From assembly GCA_936440205.1 (NCBI GenBank), contig OW387135.1, forward strand, positions 25,150,792-25,214,791: a stretch of 64,000 bases of DNA. Direction: 5' to 3'. The position numbers and the translations under genes were made by a program. Under the pieces are notes generated by a model. The model had not been told where the DNA came from. It saw nothing but the letters and a program-made list of their open reading frames with translations, and searched no databases. Of the stretch, positions 12,384 to 25,625 are shown in pieces (position 1 is the stretch's first letter; the number at the start of each line of letters is the position of its first letter). The DNA comes from Lepidonotus clava (Eukaryota; Annelida; Polychaeta; Phyllodocida; Polynoidae).

Positions 12384-15300
12384 GATGTTCGGCATGTTTG
12401 GGGGCAAGAAAAAGGAGGAGGAAGTCTCGTACCACCCCGAGAAATCACGTTATCATCCTATAGATGATGCCTTCTGGAAACGTGGGGAAAAGTGAGTGCT
12501 TCTTTTTTTATTGCCTTTTGTAATTGCTGTTTGTAAATTACCCACTTTCTCATTCTTGATAAAAGTCAGAATTACCAGTAATTGATGTCTCATTCAAAAA
12601 GTTTCCGATTCGATTTTATTGTTTGAGTTCTTTGAATTGTAAAAGTATTTGTTAAAGAGAAAATAATATCTCATGGAATATCTTTTTCCCAAATTTATGA
12701 TCTTATCAAATTACATTTTCAAATCTGGCATTTCATGTTCTGTGCACAACTTCACTTTTTAATGGTTTTATCGTGACTGTTCATGTCTAGGGTTCCCTAT
12801 TTGGCCTTGGCGAAAACCTTTGAAGAAATCGAGGCCATATCTGCGAGGTACGTTTCCTGTCCCCGTCAAACCGTCTCCACTCAGTCTTTGATCCATGTTT
12901 CACATCAAATTGGTGGACGTCACTGCTTTGTTTGAGGCCCTGCCATATTGTATAAATAATTAAATAATAGATAGTTAGCAAACGTTTCCTGACAATTGTT
13001 TCACTAATATTCTGTTTGACATGCAATTAAGCTTAATTAAATCACCATTTCAATCTCATAGGTTGGAATTTAAATTCATCAAATATGTTACAATTTTACT
13101 GATATCTGAAATAGTTTTTGGAAAAGTCATGCAGGCGCCACCCATAAATTACGTATGCATTTGCCCTGAACCTCATACCCCTGCCTCTCTCCTCCAGCCA
13201 AACTTGCGCATTGTTTTAAGCAAGGACTTATGTTCTTCTCCTTCCCTTCTTGATACTTATTATAGGTCGGCTGTAATCAATTCATCTTAAAAATGTTTGG
13301 TCGCCTCATTAAGTCGTTAAATCTGACCCGACCTATTCTCCTCTCTGTCAACCTTTCTTAGATCTGTGACGGTGTTTTCGCGTTATGCCTCCCGCGTTAT
13401 GTCTGTAACGCGGCAAAGTGACGATGTCCCAAATCGATTCTGAGCAAAAATGGTCACATTTTGGCGCTTATTTGAGCTTACATCGCAGAGATTTGTATAT
13501 ATAGAATACAAATAAATCGTTTAAATCGTCCGAAATCGTTATATGACCAAATAAAACCAGAAATCTGTGCAGCGTTACAGGGCGCGTGAGGCGAGAGGCG
13601 CGTTAAATGCCGCGTTATGTCTGTAACGCGGCAAAGTGACAATGTCCCAAATCAATTCTGAGCTAAAATTACCACATTCTTGGGCTTATTTGGGCTTACA
13701 TCGCAGAGATTTTGATATATAGGAGACAAAAGAATCGTTACAATCGTCCAAAATGGGGCAAATTAGACATTCAAGCCTGGAATCGTTACGGTGACCATGT
13801 CCCAGCGCGTAAAATGCCGCGTTATGCCTGCAACTCGCAGCAGCCTCGCTTTCGATCGGACAAGAAAGGAACCAGGTCAAACTCTAAATATTCATCAAAT
13901 TTGCATGGCTATTTCACCATGAAATCTGTTGTTCTTACGGGTCAAATAAATATACAGGGGTAGATTTGGATACATAGATGACTATGTCAAAGGTTAGAAA
14001 ACCAAAGATTGCGAAATAACGCATCTAAACGCGTAAATGCATCGCGCTATTTTCTTGCAATCCTTCGCGTCGACCAGGTGACAAGGCTCAGACCTCACAC
14101 CGGCCGGTGCAAGTGCCCCGGTCGGACGTGTTGGCGGGAGGCTCCTCTTTCGCCGCCTTGATACCTGGATTACAGCGCTATATGATGGTTTCAATATATA
14201 TATTTTCGACGACTGGACACCCTTAAACGCATACAACGCATTGAAAACTCATGCGGGAATCATGCGTTCGTATCGAAGGGAAAAGATTGGATCGATCAGG
14301 CGCGAGGAGCACTGTCACTGTCAGACCCGTCAACATGGCGTCAATTCTTCGCCGGGTTCTCTCCCCATCACGCCTGCATCTATACATTGAACTCAGGAAA
14401 CCAGGATGACATTAAACGCATCAATTGTGGAGGATATACGCATTGAAACGCATTGAGGACTCCAGGCCTTTAGGGTGGGTTCATATATTTTTTCCAGCAT
14501 TTGAAATTATACCGTCGAAAAATAGGCCTAAACTCGGCTGGAGGCCTAACTTGCATTGGTCAGGTGGTCACTGGCAATTTGAAAAATAATTGTTTAGACC
14601 TTATTAGGCCTATCAAAATGAAATTCATGTATATATCTATGTTCTCCTATATCTCAGGGTCCTATATATCATATAGTTTGGTCATTTTAGGCCTTGACAC
14701 ACTTGCAATAATATTTTACAGATGATATGAAAAAAATTAACAGCCTCAGTCTTTGGCTCAGATAGGCACTGTCAATGCACACTACGATTTTTTTTTATTT
14801 AGGCCTTACCCAGCCTATCAAAATGAATAAAATACAGGAAACTTTGTTTTAATATGTCTTAGGCTCTTATACATCGCATGGTTTAATCATTTTAGGCCTT
14901 GACACATTTGCAATTCAAATATTTTCAGATCATGTCTTACAGATTTAAGATTTAAATGATTCAAAGCTTAAATTATTTGTGAAATTGTCACTATAGTGTC
15001 ATTTTTTCAGACCTACCATCAAAATATCTGAATCATTAATATCATAAAGATTAAAATGGGCCGACCTATTACTATCAAAATGCTTTTGCTTTTGATAGTA
15101 ACTAAGCCTTAGGTCATATGTCGTTTGGTCTTGTATCTGTAACTAATGACAAGCCCTTTATGACATAACAGAACTCTGTAGGGTGGGAATTTTTGTTGTT
15201 ATCCACCCAACACACAAGATCTATATACCAAAATATAAACCTAGGACCGTAGGGAAAAGTCATTTTCAAAATAACATAGGAATATGACTTACTCATAATC

Positions 15301-18300
15301 ACCACTCTTCACTTTCAGACTGAAGATTGTGGAGATCCTGAGTAACTTTTTCCGGTCGGTGCTGGTGCTGACCCCTGGTGACCTGCTGCAGTGTGTCTAC
15401 CTCTGCCTCAACAAGATCGCCCCCGCCTACGAGGGCCTCGAGCTGGGCATCGGCGAGAGTCTACTCATGAAGGCCATCGCGCAGGCCACAGGCAAGTGCC
15501 CATCCAATATGTATCTTTTTTGGTGATTTTCCTTGAAAGGCATTATAAAAGAAAATTGAAATGTTTTTTTGCTGTTGTTCAGGATAAAAGGTAATCAAAA
15601 TTGGACACATTTTCTTGGAGACTCCCTTTGGGCCAATAATTTATTAGGCTGAATCGGCACATAGTAGTATTTCTTTTTAAGATCGGCCAATTATTGCGGT
15701 GATTCGGATCAATCATGTATATTTTAATACATACTTATGGGCGATTACACAATCGACGGCTCGCAGATGCCCAAGTAGGCACGGGGCTTTGATAATCTAA
15801 TTACTGGTCTCGTTTTGATATTGTATCTCTGCTCCTGCCCATACTTTAAAATCACACCAGAAAGTAGAATGAGTAAGTGAGTACAGCTGTACTGTGCATC
15901 TCTATGATGACACACAGTAATCTGTCCTTGTATTTTTTCCAAAACCTCAGTAATATTATCTATCAATATTTTTGAGTAAATATAGATATTTTCGCCAGTG
16001 AAAGCGTCACTTCCTTTTACAACCCTCTTGGAATAAGCTTGATGCATGCCTGAGTGTTCATAATTGACGATCCTTATTGTCATTATTTGATGGTTCCGGG
16101 GTGTTTTTAAGGTGTGTTCTTTAATTTCTGATAAAGAATGGTGAAACCATAAAGGTGGACTTGAAGCATTAGTTGGGGTCATGCCTGTCGTAAGACTGAC
16201 AGACGTCAGATGACGTCATAGGGCCCTTCATGACAGCTTAATTTTACCGCCATTGATCAGCTTTTCGCTTGGAATCGGCGTGCCCCTGCACTTGCCTACG
16301 TCTGCTTACTGTTCTCTAAGATCCCTGGATTTAAAAAATGTCAGATGAAAGCAAAATTGAAGTCAAATTTGATAAATTAATTACCATAGTACTAATTTTC
16401 ACTATGGCCACAATGTAATTTTCACCAATTCTATTTTTTTTGGCACTTTTTTTACAATTTTCATTTCGGGGATTGGGGGGAGGAGCAGTAGATTGGTAAA
16501 TGTGTTTTCGATTAGAATAATTTTCAACCTAACTGATGGCAAGGCACGTTAGGATTGTCAAGCTGTAGTGTGTTAATGCTAAAAGTTTTGAGATATAACT
16601 TGAGACATCTGTATTCAATTATTCTTAAATACCAGGCTCATACAGTGACATGACCATGTTCACTGATTGATCATAATGCTAACTGGCAGGTTTTCGTTCT
16701 GAAAAAGTGATGAAACATTATTTGTTTCTACTTTTTTTTAAATGATTTGGACATTTTTTTACGGATCAACTATAGATCTACTTTATTCTGGTACGAGGCC
16801 CAGGGCAACGCGTACTTAACTGTCCTAGCCATATGGTAGGATCATTTGAGACGTGTTTACTGATTTATTCAAATGAAGCCGTGTTATATTTTTTCATGTT
16901 TTCTCTCTGATAAAGGTCGTAGCATGGAAAAGATCAAGATTGACGCACACGAGAAAGGAGATCTTGGTCTGGTCGCGGAGGTAAGTGTAGTGCTTCTGTA
17001 TATAGCATAAATAATTGCAAACACAGACCTTGGTATGTTTAACACGGTAAATCTCAGATGTTTTATCAATTAAAGAAACAAAACATTTGAACTTGAAAGA
17101 TGTATGCTGGTAACCAACCAATGGTTCATGTAAATAACTCCAGGGGGCACCACCATTCATTAGCAGATGGTAGAAAACTTGAGCAATGTATAGTAGTGCT
17201 TGATAACATTTAATGAATTCTTGTTTTGCTAACCTTTGTGCAAGCTAAAAGAGCCATGAGTATTTCTTTTAGCAAAGATAAAGTGGACGTTACCTTTTAT
17301 GTAAAAAAATGTTCGATTGTATTTGAAAAGCTGTATTCGTTTGAATATAATCTCGAAAACTGTGTCATGGGCTCCCTGATCTTAATTATGTTTTCTCAAT
17401 AATTTTGCTTTTAAATCAAAGCTCAGAACGTTGACACAGTGTTTTAACCTTTCTTTTATGTTGGATTTCCTCAGTCGAGCCGAGGCAGTCAGAGAACCAT
17501 GTTCGCCCCGCCCAAACTAACAGTATCTGGGGTCTTCTCAAAGCTGAAGGAGATCGCCGGCATGTCAGGAAATTCTGTGAGCGTTTTACTTTTATTACTT
17601 TATAATGGAAATTCTGTGAGCGTTTTATTAATTTATAATCAAAATAAAGGAGGAACCAACAATGCTATATTGTAGTGGAGCGTGTACATTTGTGTTCCTG
17701 AGTTAAAGAAGCGGTACTCTTTGAATGAGATTTGTAAAAGTTCTGTACTAATAGCTTAGCACTTTTAATATATCATCATGTTGTATAATCTAACAAGGAT
17801 CAGGCTTAGCAAGTCTACGTCTAGTCTACTTCTAGAAAGAAATATCTTACGCTCCCAGCGCCACCTGTTGACCAGTATAAAAGGCGTTGCAAAGAGAGGA
17901 GCAAGCAGTTTTAGTGAGAATGTCAGCTGAGTAAGTTTAGCAAAGGAGCTACTTGGAGTTAGTACATCGACTCCCGCGTAGCGGACTGGAGTTTTACCTA
18001 TACCAACTACCTCGGACATAGAATTGTGATAGAGCTGAGCACTAGGGCGGTCTAGGATGTGTTGGAACAACTTGTATTCTAAATGTGGTTGATTGCTGAT
18101 AGGAGATGGGAGGTGGACTGATGGAGACTTATACATGGTGGCTTTGACTCGGGATGAGATGTTTATTGAATAAAAACCCTTTCATATTAAGAGCTCCCTC
18201 ATCGTTCATTTCTTTTGAACTATTGGGAAGTGAATGAGCTAACTTTAAACGCAGTCTGATTGACTCAGACATTCTGGACAAACGACTCATGGATACTTAG

Positions 18301-21300
18301 TTATATACTCATCACGCAGTATTAAAACAAACTTTAACAATAGTTCAGTTCGTTATGAAAAAAACGTATTTCTTATCAAAATTTGTATTTATCAATGATA
18401 TACATCACCCTACTAAACTGAAATTTCACATAGTATCTTACGCTTCTTTCTATTCTCTCGTTTTTCTACTCTATCAAATGTATGTTAAAATTTAGTTAAT
18501 TTTTGTTCAATATGCTAGAGCAGAAAATAATGCAAAATGAGTAGCGGAATTATAATGCCAATATCTATTAGATTCTTTTAAAATGATAGAACAAACGATA
18601 CAGAAGAATGTCTTACGAAATGTGCATCAATGTCTTACAGGTGATGTCAAAGAAGATAGATAAAATCAAGGGTATGTTCGTGGCTTGCCGTCAGTCCGAG
18701 GCACGGTTCCTTATCCGGTCTCTTGGGGGTAAGCTGCGGATCGGGCTGGCCGAGCAGTCAGTACTGCAGGCGCTGGGCCAGGCCGTCACGATGACCCCGC
18801 CAGGACAAGGTATGGGTACTTAGCTTTGTGTCTGTGGTTTGGATGAAGAAACTAAGATAATGGTGATTTGTACTGTTAGAGAAGTGATCAAATGTATGTG
18901 AATATTCTCTATATAATGTAAAATGACTTACAATAATATATTGTAACAAAAAGATTACAAGTTGAATTGTACAACCATTAAGTTTTTGTCCCATCGCCGT
19001 ATAAAAGTATTGCAATAAACTAAAATACATGTTTTTACAATTAATATCTTTCAATAGAAAGGGAAAACAGACTTTTTGTCTTAGATGGTATCCGTTTGAT
19101 AGATACAAAATAGTTGGGGGGGGGGGATGGGAGTAAGATGTATGTTGGACCTTTAGGTGATTCCTAAAAAATGCTATACTTTGATTTCCAGTTCTTTCTG
19201 AGAGGTTTTTAGATAAAGATTATGTTAAAAAAAAGGTCTTTTTTCTTATAGAATACCCACCTGAATTGATGGACGAATCTAAAGGTGTGCCTGCTGACGT
19301 TTTCAAGAAACGGGTAGACGAAAATGCTCTAGTCATCAAAACTACCTACTGGTAAGTGCCAATAGTTGAATCGTTATCACGCCCACTAAGATATTTAATT
19401 CCAGTTTGTCTCAGTTTTTATCAAAACTAATACACTTTTAATATTCTCATGTATTGTTTTTCGCTTGATGCAATTTACCTATATCAAACTATTTACTTTT
19501 GGTTTCTAGCGAGTGTCCAAACTATGACGCAATCATCCCTACATTGTTAAAAGACGGATTAGAAGAGCTACCCAAAAAGTGCAAACTTACTCCAGGTAAC
19601 TCTCTTCGTTAAATTAATTACCTGAACTGCTAGGTTCGAAAGGACAAAAAGCAGTCTACATGCAAACCGCTTTCGTAGCTCTCAAGGCTGGTTTTCAAAT
19701 TGCAACAAGTACATGTTTCAAGATTAACAGTTGAAACAGTATTGCCATTTGGTTCCATTACTTAACAGTTTGAATAGTGTTGCCATTGGGTACCATTACT
19801 GATGATTAAAGTATTATACTTGTCTTTCAAAATTAAGACCCACAATTAAGATTTTGATAAATGTACGTTTTCACACTTTAAAAAAAATTACCGGTACTAG
19901 TAAAAGGAAATTCTCCATGGTAATAAACTATTGATATTACTCCCCGCAGCCTCATCCAACAAGATGTCGTAGAACTTTGTAAAATTACCGTTTTTTCCCC
20001 CAGGTATTCCACTAAAACCCATGTTGGCACACCCAACCAAGGGGGTGAGTGAAGTGATGGAGCGGTTTGAGAACGCCGACTTCACCTGTGAATTTAAGTA
20101 CGACGGAGAGCGGGCACAGGTAGGCTTAAATCAAATATATTGAACGTTTGTTAGGGTATGAAATAAACCTTCTGCAGGGTCGTGACCTTTGAAAGAACAA
20201 TGAATCATGAATAAAGGGATGTAGAATCATATTTACCAAGTCATTAATTCCTTATACCACTGCGTCATGAGTTGCATAAGCGTACAGCGTTCAGAAAGAG
20301 AAGTAAATGATATTTCAGTTAGTTAAGATAAACTAGAGGCGGTACCCTGCAATGTGCTTATGCAAAGTGTATCTTACAAGCATAATATTTTCATTTTGCA
20401 TTATGCGTCCAGCCTTCTTTATCAAGTTCAACGAAGTAGATGTTGCTATTACACCTAATATTAACCGACAACCCCATTGAACTGTGAATAGATGTGTTTG
20501 TGTGTGTGTTTTTTAAGAAATAAAAAGGAAAAAAAATAAAACTAACTTCTTGAAATTTAGATCCACTTATTGGACGGAGGTAAGGTGCATATCTACAGCC
20601 GTAACTCAGAGGACAACACGACAAAGTACCCCGACATCATCGGCCGGTTGCCCAACGTGCTGAAGGACAGCGTCACCTCAGCCGTCATCGACTCGGAGGC
20701 CGTAGCCTGGGACGCCGAAAACAAAGCCATCCTACCGTTCCAGGTCCTCAGCACGCGAAAACGAAAGGTATTAATGAGATCAAGAAATTATCTACTACAT
20801 GATTGTATTTTTGTATTTAGATGAGGAGCCGTGAAAAATAGACATCCATGATAGGAAGAATTTGCCTGGTGCTAGGATCGAGTTGCATGCCGGGCAGTAG
20901 TGGAGATCAAAAAGTTTTAGAAACTTTACAAACCTGCACGAAGAGTGCTAAACTCGTCTTGGCTTGGCTGTCTTTTGTCAACTGGTCATCTTCCTTAAAT
21001 ACATTAGTTTGGGGAAACTATGGTAAAACAGTTTCTGAAACAAAATTAAAATATCTGTGATTTTTACAAAAGACGCAAAATCTAACAACAACAGAAAACA
21101 CTATATTCTAAAAACTTGTTCTTTGTATTCAGGACGCAGATGCCTCAGAAATCAAAGTGCAGGTCTGTGTGTATGCCTTTGACCTACTCTTCCTGAATGG
21201 TGAATCTCTGGTAAAGAAAACCTTCCGTGAGCGGAGACAACTTCTGCGCGATAACTTTAAAGAGGTGGAGGGCGAGTTTACCTTCGCCACGGCCATGGAC

Positions 21301-24300
21301 TCCAAAGACACAGATGAGATCGGCGAATTCTTAGAAGAATCCATCAAGGGTAATGAGGCATTGAGTGGCGTCAAACTTGGAATTAAACAATAATGCTGAT
21401 GCCATCGAAAAAGAAAATGCCAATCGTAAAAAGTCGTAAACAATTTTTTATGTAGGTGTAAGCACCAATTCATAAACTAATTTTTATCTATATGCCAATC
21501 GTGATAATATCTCAATTCGCGAGCTTTTATATAGGCCTATGTTGAAAAAAAAAGATTTTATATTCATTACCATGTTTTAATTCTTCTATCATTCTAGTCA
21601 GAAGCAATCGATGGAGAGAATACTCCTCGAAATGAGTGGCTCAGTTTCTTAAACAAACTTGGTATATTCTAGGTAACTGTGAAGGATTGATGGTTAAAAC
21701 TTTGGACGTCGACGCCACGTATGAGATTGCCAAGAGGTCCCATAATTGGTTAAAGGTGAGCTAACCTTGACTTACTATAATGCCGGTTTTAGTTTAGGAT
21801 AGGTTTTAGTCCTTCATTTCTCTGTTTTTAACATACGAATTATATAAATTCATCTGGTCATTGGTAACAAAAAGGAACTTCCACAGATGTAACTTCTAGC
21901 TTTACAGTTTACTAAGGTACTGAATGATTTCTTAAAAACGACGTTAGAAAGAATCCTGTATTGACCTGCATTGGATCAAACATTACCTTCCTTTTTGTTG
22001 TAGTCAACATAAGATCTCATGTAGGTACATAAGATCTCATGTATGTGAGGGGGTTGGGGTGGCCTAGTGGTTGGCCTCTTGGCATTGGAGGTATCCACCC
22101 CGGGTTCAATCCTTGGTGGTGACGTTTAGACCACCTCACCTTGCCGTAGTTTCCACACCCATAGATGCGATCGCAGTACTTTCTACAAGCCAAAACAACG
22201 AGAGTTGGCCCTAATATAGCAGAAATATTGCTGATGGACCTTAAGCTCCAACAATCATCATCTCATGTATGTCTATGTTGTAGTTAAAGAAGGATTACCT
22301 GGAGGGGGTGGGCGACACCCTGGACGTGGTACCCATCGGGGCCTACCACGGCACGGGCAAGAGGACGGGCCGCTACGGCGGGTTCCTGCTCGCCATCTAC
22401 GACGAGGAGAATGAAGAGTTCCAGTCCATCTGTAAGGTGAGCCTGGGCCTAGCACTCAGAGATGCCATTTTTTCTACTTTTGTAGGATTTCCTACTCTTT
22501 GGTGATTTTGGATTGCACAACAGATGTTCCTACAGCTCTGTGCTATCTGTTTTAGAGTATTTTTGTTGTAGTTTCAAGCTATTCAAATAAAAATTCTATG
22601 TCAGGAATCTATTCCTGAAGGTAATATATGCTCTTATTTCTGGGAAAAGTAAGTAGGAAAAGTGTTTCCCACTTTTTTATTATCAGTCAGGAATAGCATC
22701 TCTGAGCACTGCTACTGCTTAAACTTTGATTGTACTAGCAATAATAAGGCTTCTTTTGGTCTGAATACAAAATTAAAAGGGAAAAAATGGGCGAATTGTT
22801 CCCTGTTTCAAAACTTCAGTGTTTGAAAAATTGGTCTTCGCTCACTAATGTGTTTGGATTTGTATAGACGGAGCTGAAGTGTGTGTGTGTGGGGGGGGGG
22901 GGGGGGAGTGATCGATTTTTGTTGCGTTGGTGTACATACAACTATAGATGGTCTAGGTATTAGTGACCAACGCAACCAAGGTATAGGTCCGTTTTTGAAG
23001 TGGGTCTATTGTTGTGGACCAGTGGAGCGTGTAATTGTTTAATTGGTGTGCCCTCTCTGACCCCCAGTGGTGGTCAGACTGTGGGGCCTCCCCTCAGTCT
23101 CTTCTCATTGGTCACAGCTGGTAGAGGTAGGAGGGACAAGTACCAGTGATTGACATCCAGTGTCCGTGGGTCCTATATATAGAGCTGACTCAGCTGGGCC
23201 CGGGGGGGGGAGGGGGTCCGGCCGGCCGGCTGATGCCGAGCTGACGCCAGGCCGCCGCCACCTGCTGTACACTCATTGGGTGACTTGATCGACCAATAGG
23301 ACTCGCTCCTGTACCACCGTCCGTGCGCTCTGGTGTTCTGAGCTGTGTGCCCTACTCGCCGCGCTCCCCACTGTCAACGGGGATCCCGCCGGGGCCTGCT
23401 TTGACAGGGCCGGGTCGGCGGGGAGCTCTCTCTCCGTATACCCGGCCTCCTGCACCTCCAACGATGACTTAAACTGCCCACATATGTCTAATGGGGCAGT
23501 CGAACTGCCCACGAAGGGCAGTACCCCCTCCTCGACTCGAAAGAATCGGGCAGAAATATGTAAAAATACCAAAGATTGCTTCGTCCCGCCGGCCGTGCTC
23601 CCCACTGTCAACGGGGAGCCCGCCGGGGCTTGCTTCAATCGGGCCGGGTCGACGGGGAGCTCTCTCCTCCCATACCCGGCCTCCTGCACCTCCAACGATG
23701 ACTTAAACTGCCCACATATGTCTAATGGGGCAGTCGAACTGCCCACGAAGGGCAGCAAACTCCCCTCGATTCGAAAGAATCGGGCAGAAATATGTAAAAA
23801 TACCAAAGATTGCTTCGTCCCGCCGGCCACGCTCCCCACTGTCAACGGGGAGCCCGCCGGGGCTGGCTTTGACCGGGCCGGGTCGGCGGGGAGCTCTCTC
23901 CTCCCATACCCGGCCTCCTGCACCTCCAACGATGACTTAAACTGCCCACATATGTCTAATGGGGCAGTCGAACTGCCCACGAAGGGCAGCAAACTCCCCT
24001 CGATTCGAAAGAATCGGGCAGAAATATGTAAAAATACCAAAGATTGCTTCGTCCCTCTGGCCGCGCTCCCCACTGTCAACGGGGAGCCCGCCGGGGCTGG
24101 CTTTGACCAGGCCGGGTCGGCGGGGAGCTCTCTCTCCGTATACCCGGCCTCCTGCACCTCCAACCAGGGCCTGATCTCAAATGAAGATCCAAATTGCTTA
24201 CATATGTCTAATGGGGCAGACATTTAAAAACCACCAACGCAACATCGGCCAGTTTCTGGCCGACAATCTTCAGATTTCTAGTTAAATTTCAGTGGTCAGA

Positions 24301-25625
24301 ATTTCGGAACAAGAAATATGGACAAACATGTAACCAGCGGTTATCGTTTAACTTTCAAAGATTGGATCCATAGCTGTAATAAGCAAATATGAAGAATATT
24401 TTTGTTAAAAAAAGAACAAAATTTATGTCGATAATGTGTTTCTTCTGTAATCTAACTTTGATGTTTTGCCTGGCTCCAGATTGGTACTGGTTTCAAAGAC
24501 GAAGACCTGGAGACCCACACCAAATTCCTTAAGGAACACGTTATCCCCAAACCCAAGTCCTACTACCGCTATGACCACGCCCACGAGCCCGACCACTGGT
24601 TTGACGCTGTTCAGGTGGGTCTACTGTCGTCTTTATTGTTGTTAATTAAAAGTTACTATTGTGTTAGTTTTCAGGGAGGATGTATGAATTGGCGCAGCTA
24701 CCGTGACGCAAAAAAATACACTTGCCTACACTCAGTTCTCAACCAAATATAAATGTATATTGCAAAATGTCGCAAAATTGATAAGTACGTACACTCGCTT
24801 TTAGAAAGAAAAAACCGCAAACAAGCCCGGAGATCCCCTAGTGAGTAAACTCACTTTCGGGGTTAGCTACATCCACGTTACGATGTTAATTCTTTTTATA
24901 TCAAAACTGACCAAAAAAAACCGCAATAAACTTTTAATGTGTTGAAGCCATGGAAAATGGATTAAAAAGATTGAGGTGATGCTATAAATTACGTATACCA
25001 TAAACATATTATTTTTCTAGAGAGAACTGAAGGAACCTTACAACTACTGTGATTGAATAGCAATTCTGTGACAAAATTTCGGATTCCAATTTCACAACTG
25101 ATAATACTCTGTCCCACAGGTATGGGAGATAAAATGCGCCGACCTGTCCATCTCCCCGGTCCACATGGCAGCGGCCGGTCTGGTCGACCCGGAGAAGGGC
25201 ATCTCACTCCGCTTCCCACGCTTCCTCCGCATCAGGGACGACAAGAAGCCCGAGGAGGCCACAAGCAGCTCTCAGGTAAATAGAGATGGTTTTTTTTCCT
25301 GTGTCTGTTTTTTTCAAACTAGGATTTCCTATGTTTTAGTGATTTCTGCTTGTACAGCTGATATTTCATACTTCGTTAAATGTCTTATTTTAGAGTAAGT
25401 CCAAATTCAGGGTCAGAATTTTCTTTCATCATATAAAAGTTAGAATTTTTGGTCATTGATCACAACTAACTGTTTTGTAGCCTAGTTAATTTTGCGACAC
25501 TGCTCAGTCTAATTCCGATTTTACTTTGTTTATTGTAGGTAGCAGAAATGTACAACAACCAGAAACAGATTTCTAATCAAAAGAAAACGACAGATGGCAA
25601 AGAAGACGAAGAGGATTTCTACTAA
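12384..25625 (+). CDS. LIG1: DNA ligase 1 (ATP-dependent), 3' 16 exons
   Basis: Seals nicks in nuclear DNA by joining Okazaki fragments and completing excision repair. Exons: 12384-12491, 12791-12847, 15319-15491, 16916-16980, 17475-17576, 18641-18809, 19252-19351, 19510-19595, 20004-20119, 20561-20767, 21133-21349, 21673-21755, 22284-22436, 24480-24614, 25120-25275, 25539-25625. All phases join to 670 codons plus stop. Counting from the Met at 12385, the DNA-binding domain comes first, then the adenylation domain with nucleotide-accepting K318 in [16 protein letters not shown] at 408-417 and EGLMVK at 470-475, then the OB domain with RFPRF from R621. Human LIG1 has its lysine at 568, so about 250 residues (PCNA-binding and disordered region) are missing. 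The first exon opens with one base finishing a codon, so it is probably internal. Intron 3 has a GC donor (GCAAGT at 15492). Introns carry tandem repeats and a SINE. Confidence 0.95.
13392..13838. repeat. tandem repeat, about 218 bp, 2.1 copies, each with a hairpin
   Basis: In LIG1 intron 2. Unit starts at 13392, 13610 and (partial) 13817 share long stretches, including AAGTGACGATGTCCCAAATC-type sequence with few mismatches. The first two copies open with CCGCGTTATGTCTGTAACGC followed by GG, an 8-bp stem with a 6-base loop. No coding meaning is seen. Confidence 0.7.
14590..15130. repeat. diverged tandem repeats with a 12-bp perfect hairpin
   Basis: In LIG1 intron 2. Motifs AGGCCTATCAAAATGAA and TTTAGGCCTTGACACA recur about every 200-240 bp (near 14607, 14812 and 15004), giving about three diverged units. 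The third holds an exact inverted repeat, TTACTATCAAAA at 15069-15080 and its complement at 15090-15101, around a 9-base loop. Confidence 0.55.
22047..22259 (+). mobile_element. tRNA-derived SINE with 13-bp target duplication
   Basis: The A box TGGCCTAGTGG (22060-22070) and B box GGTTCAATCCT (22103-22113) have normal spacing. ATCTCATGTATGT flanks both ends (22034-22046 and 22260-22272). The tail is a short ATC repeat. The 3' body shares the CATAGATGCGATCGC motif with the SINE at 7800. The right flank ends 11 bases before LIG1 exon 13, so the insertion lies at the branch-point and polypyrimidine region of that intron. Confidence 0.8.
22921..24243. repeat. possible TIR element carrying a 234-bp tandem array
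   Basis: In LIG1 intron 13. Units of exactly 234 bp start at 23358, 23592, 23826 and 24060 (the last is partial, to about 24215). Each of the first three holds a GGGCAGTCGAACTGCCC hairpin. Because 234 is a multiple of three, long frames stay open on both strands (23484-24227 + and 23273-24223 -), which is not evidence of coding. GTTGCGTTGGTG at 22921 and its complement CACCAACGCAAC ending near 24243 bracket the array, and a third copy at about 22968 can pair with the first. No clear target duplication is visible. Bivalve Pearl-type and Helitron-like elements have this kind of repeat core; the assignment is tentative. Confidence 0.6.

Noticed and set aside
15745-16182. 145-codon - strand open frame within LIG1 intron 3
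   Set aside because: Antisense inside an intron, no recognisable motif, no promoter or splice context.
17640-18240. LTR-like stretch with TATAAAAG near 17876 and AATAAA near 18169 in a LIG1 intron
   Set aside because: No convincing paired termini, target duplication or internal retroelement sequence; could be an old solo LTR fossil but support is too thin to annotate.
23273-24227. Long open frames on both strands (316 and 247 codons)
   Set aside because: They lie over the 234-bp tandem array inside a LIG1 intron; a unit length divisible by three and high GC keep frames open. The products are pure tandem copies with no known domain.
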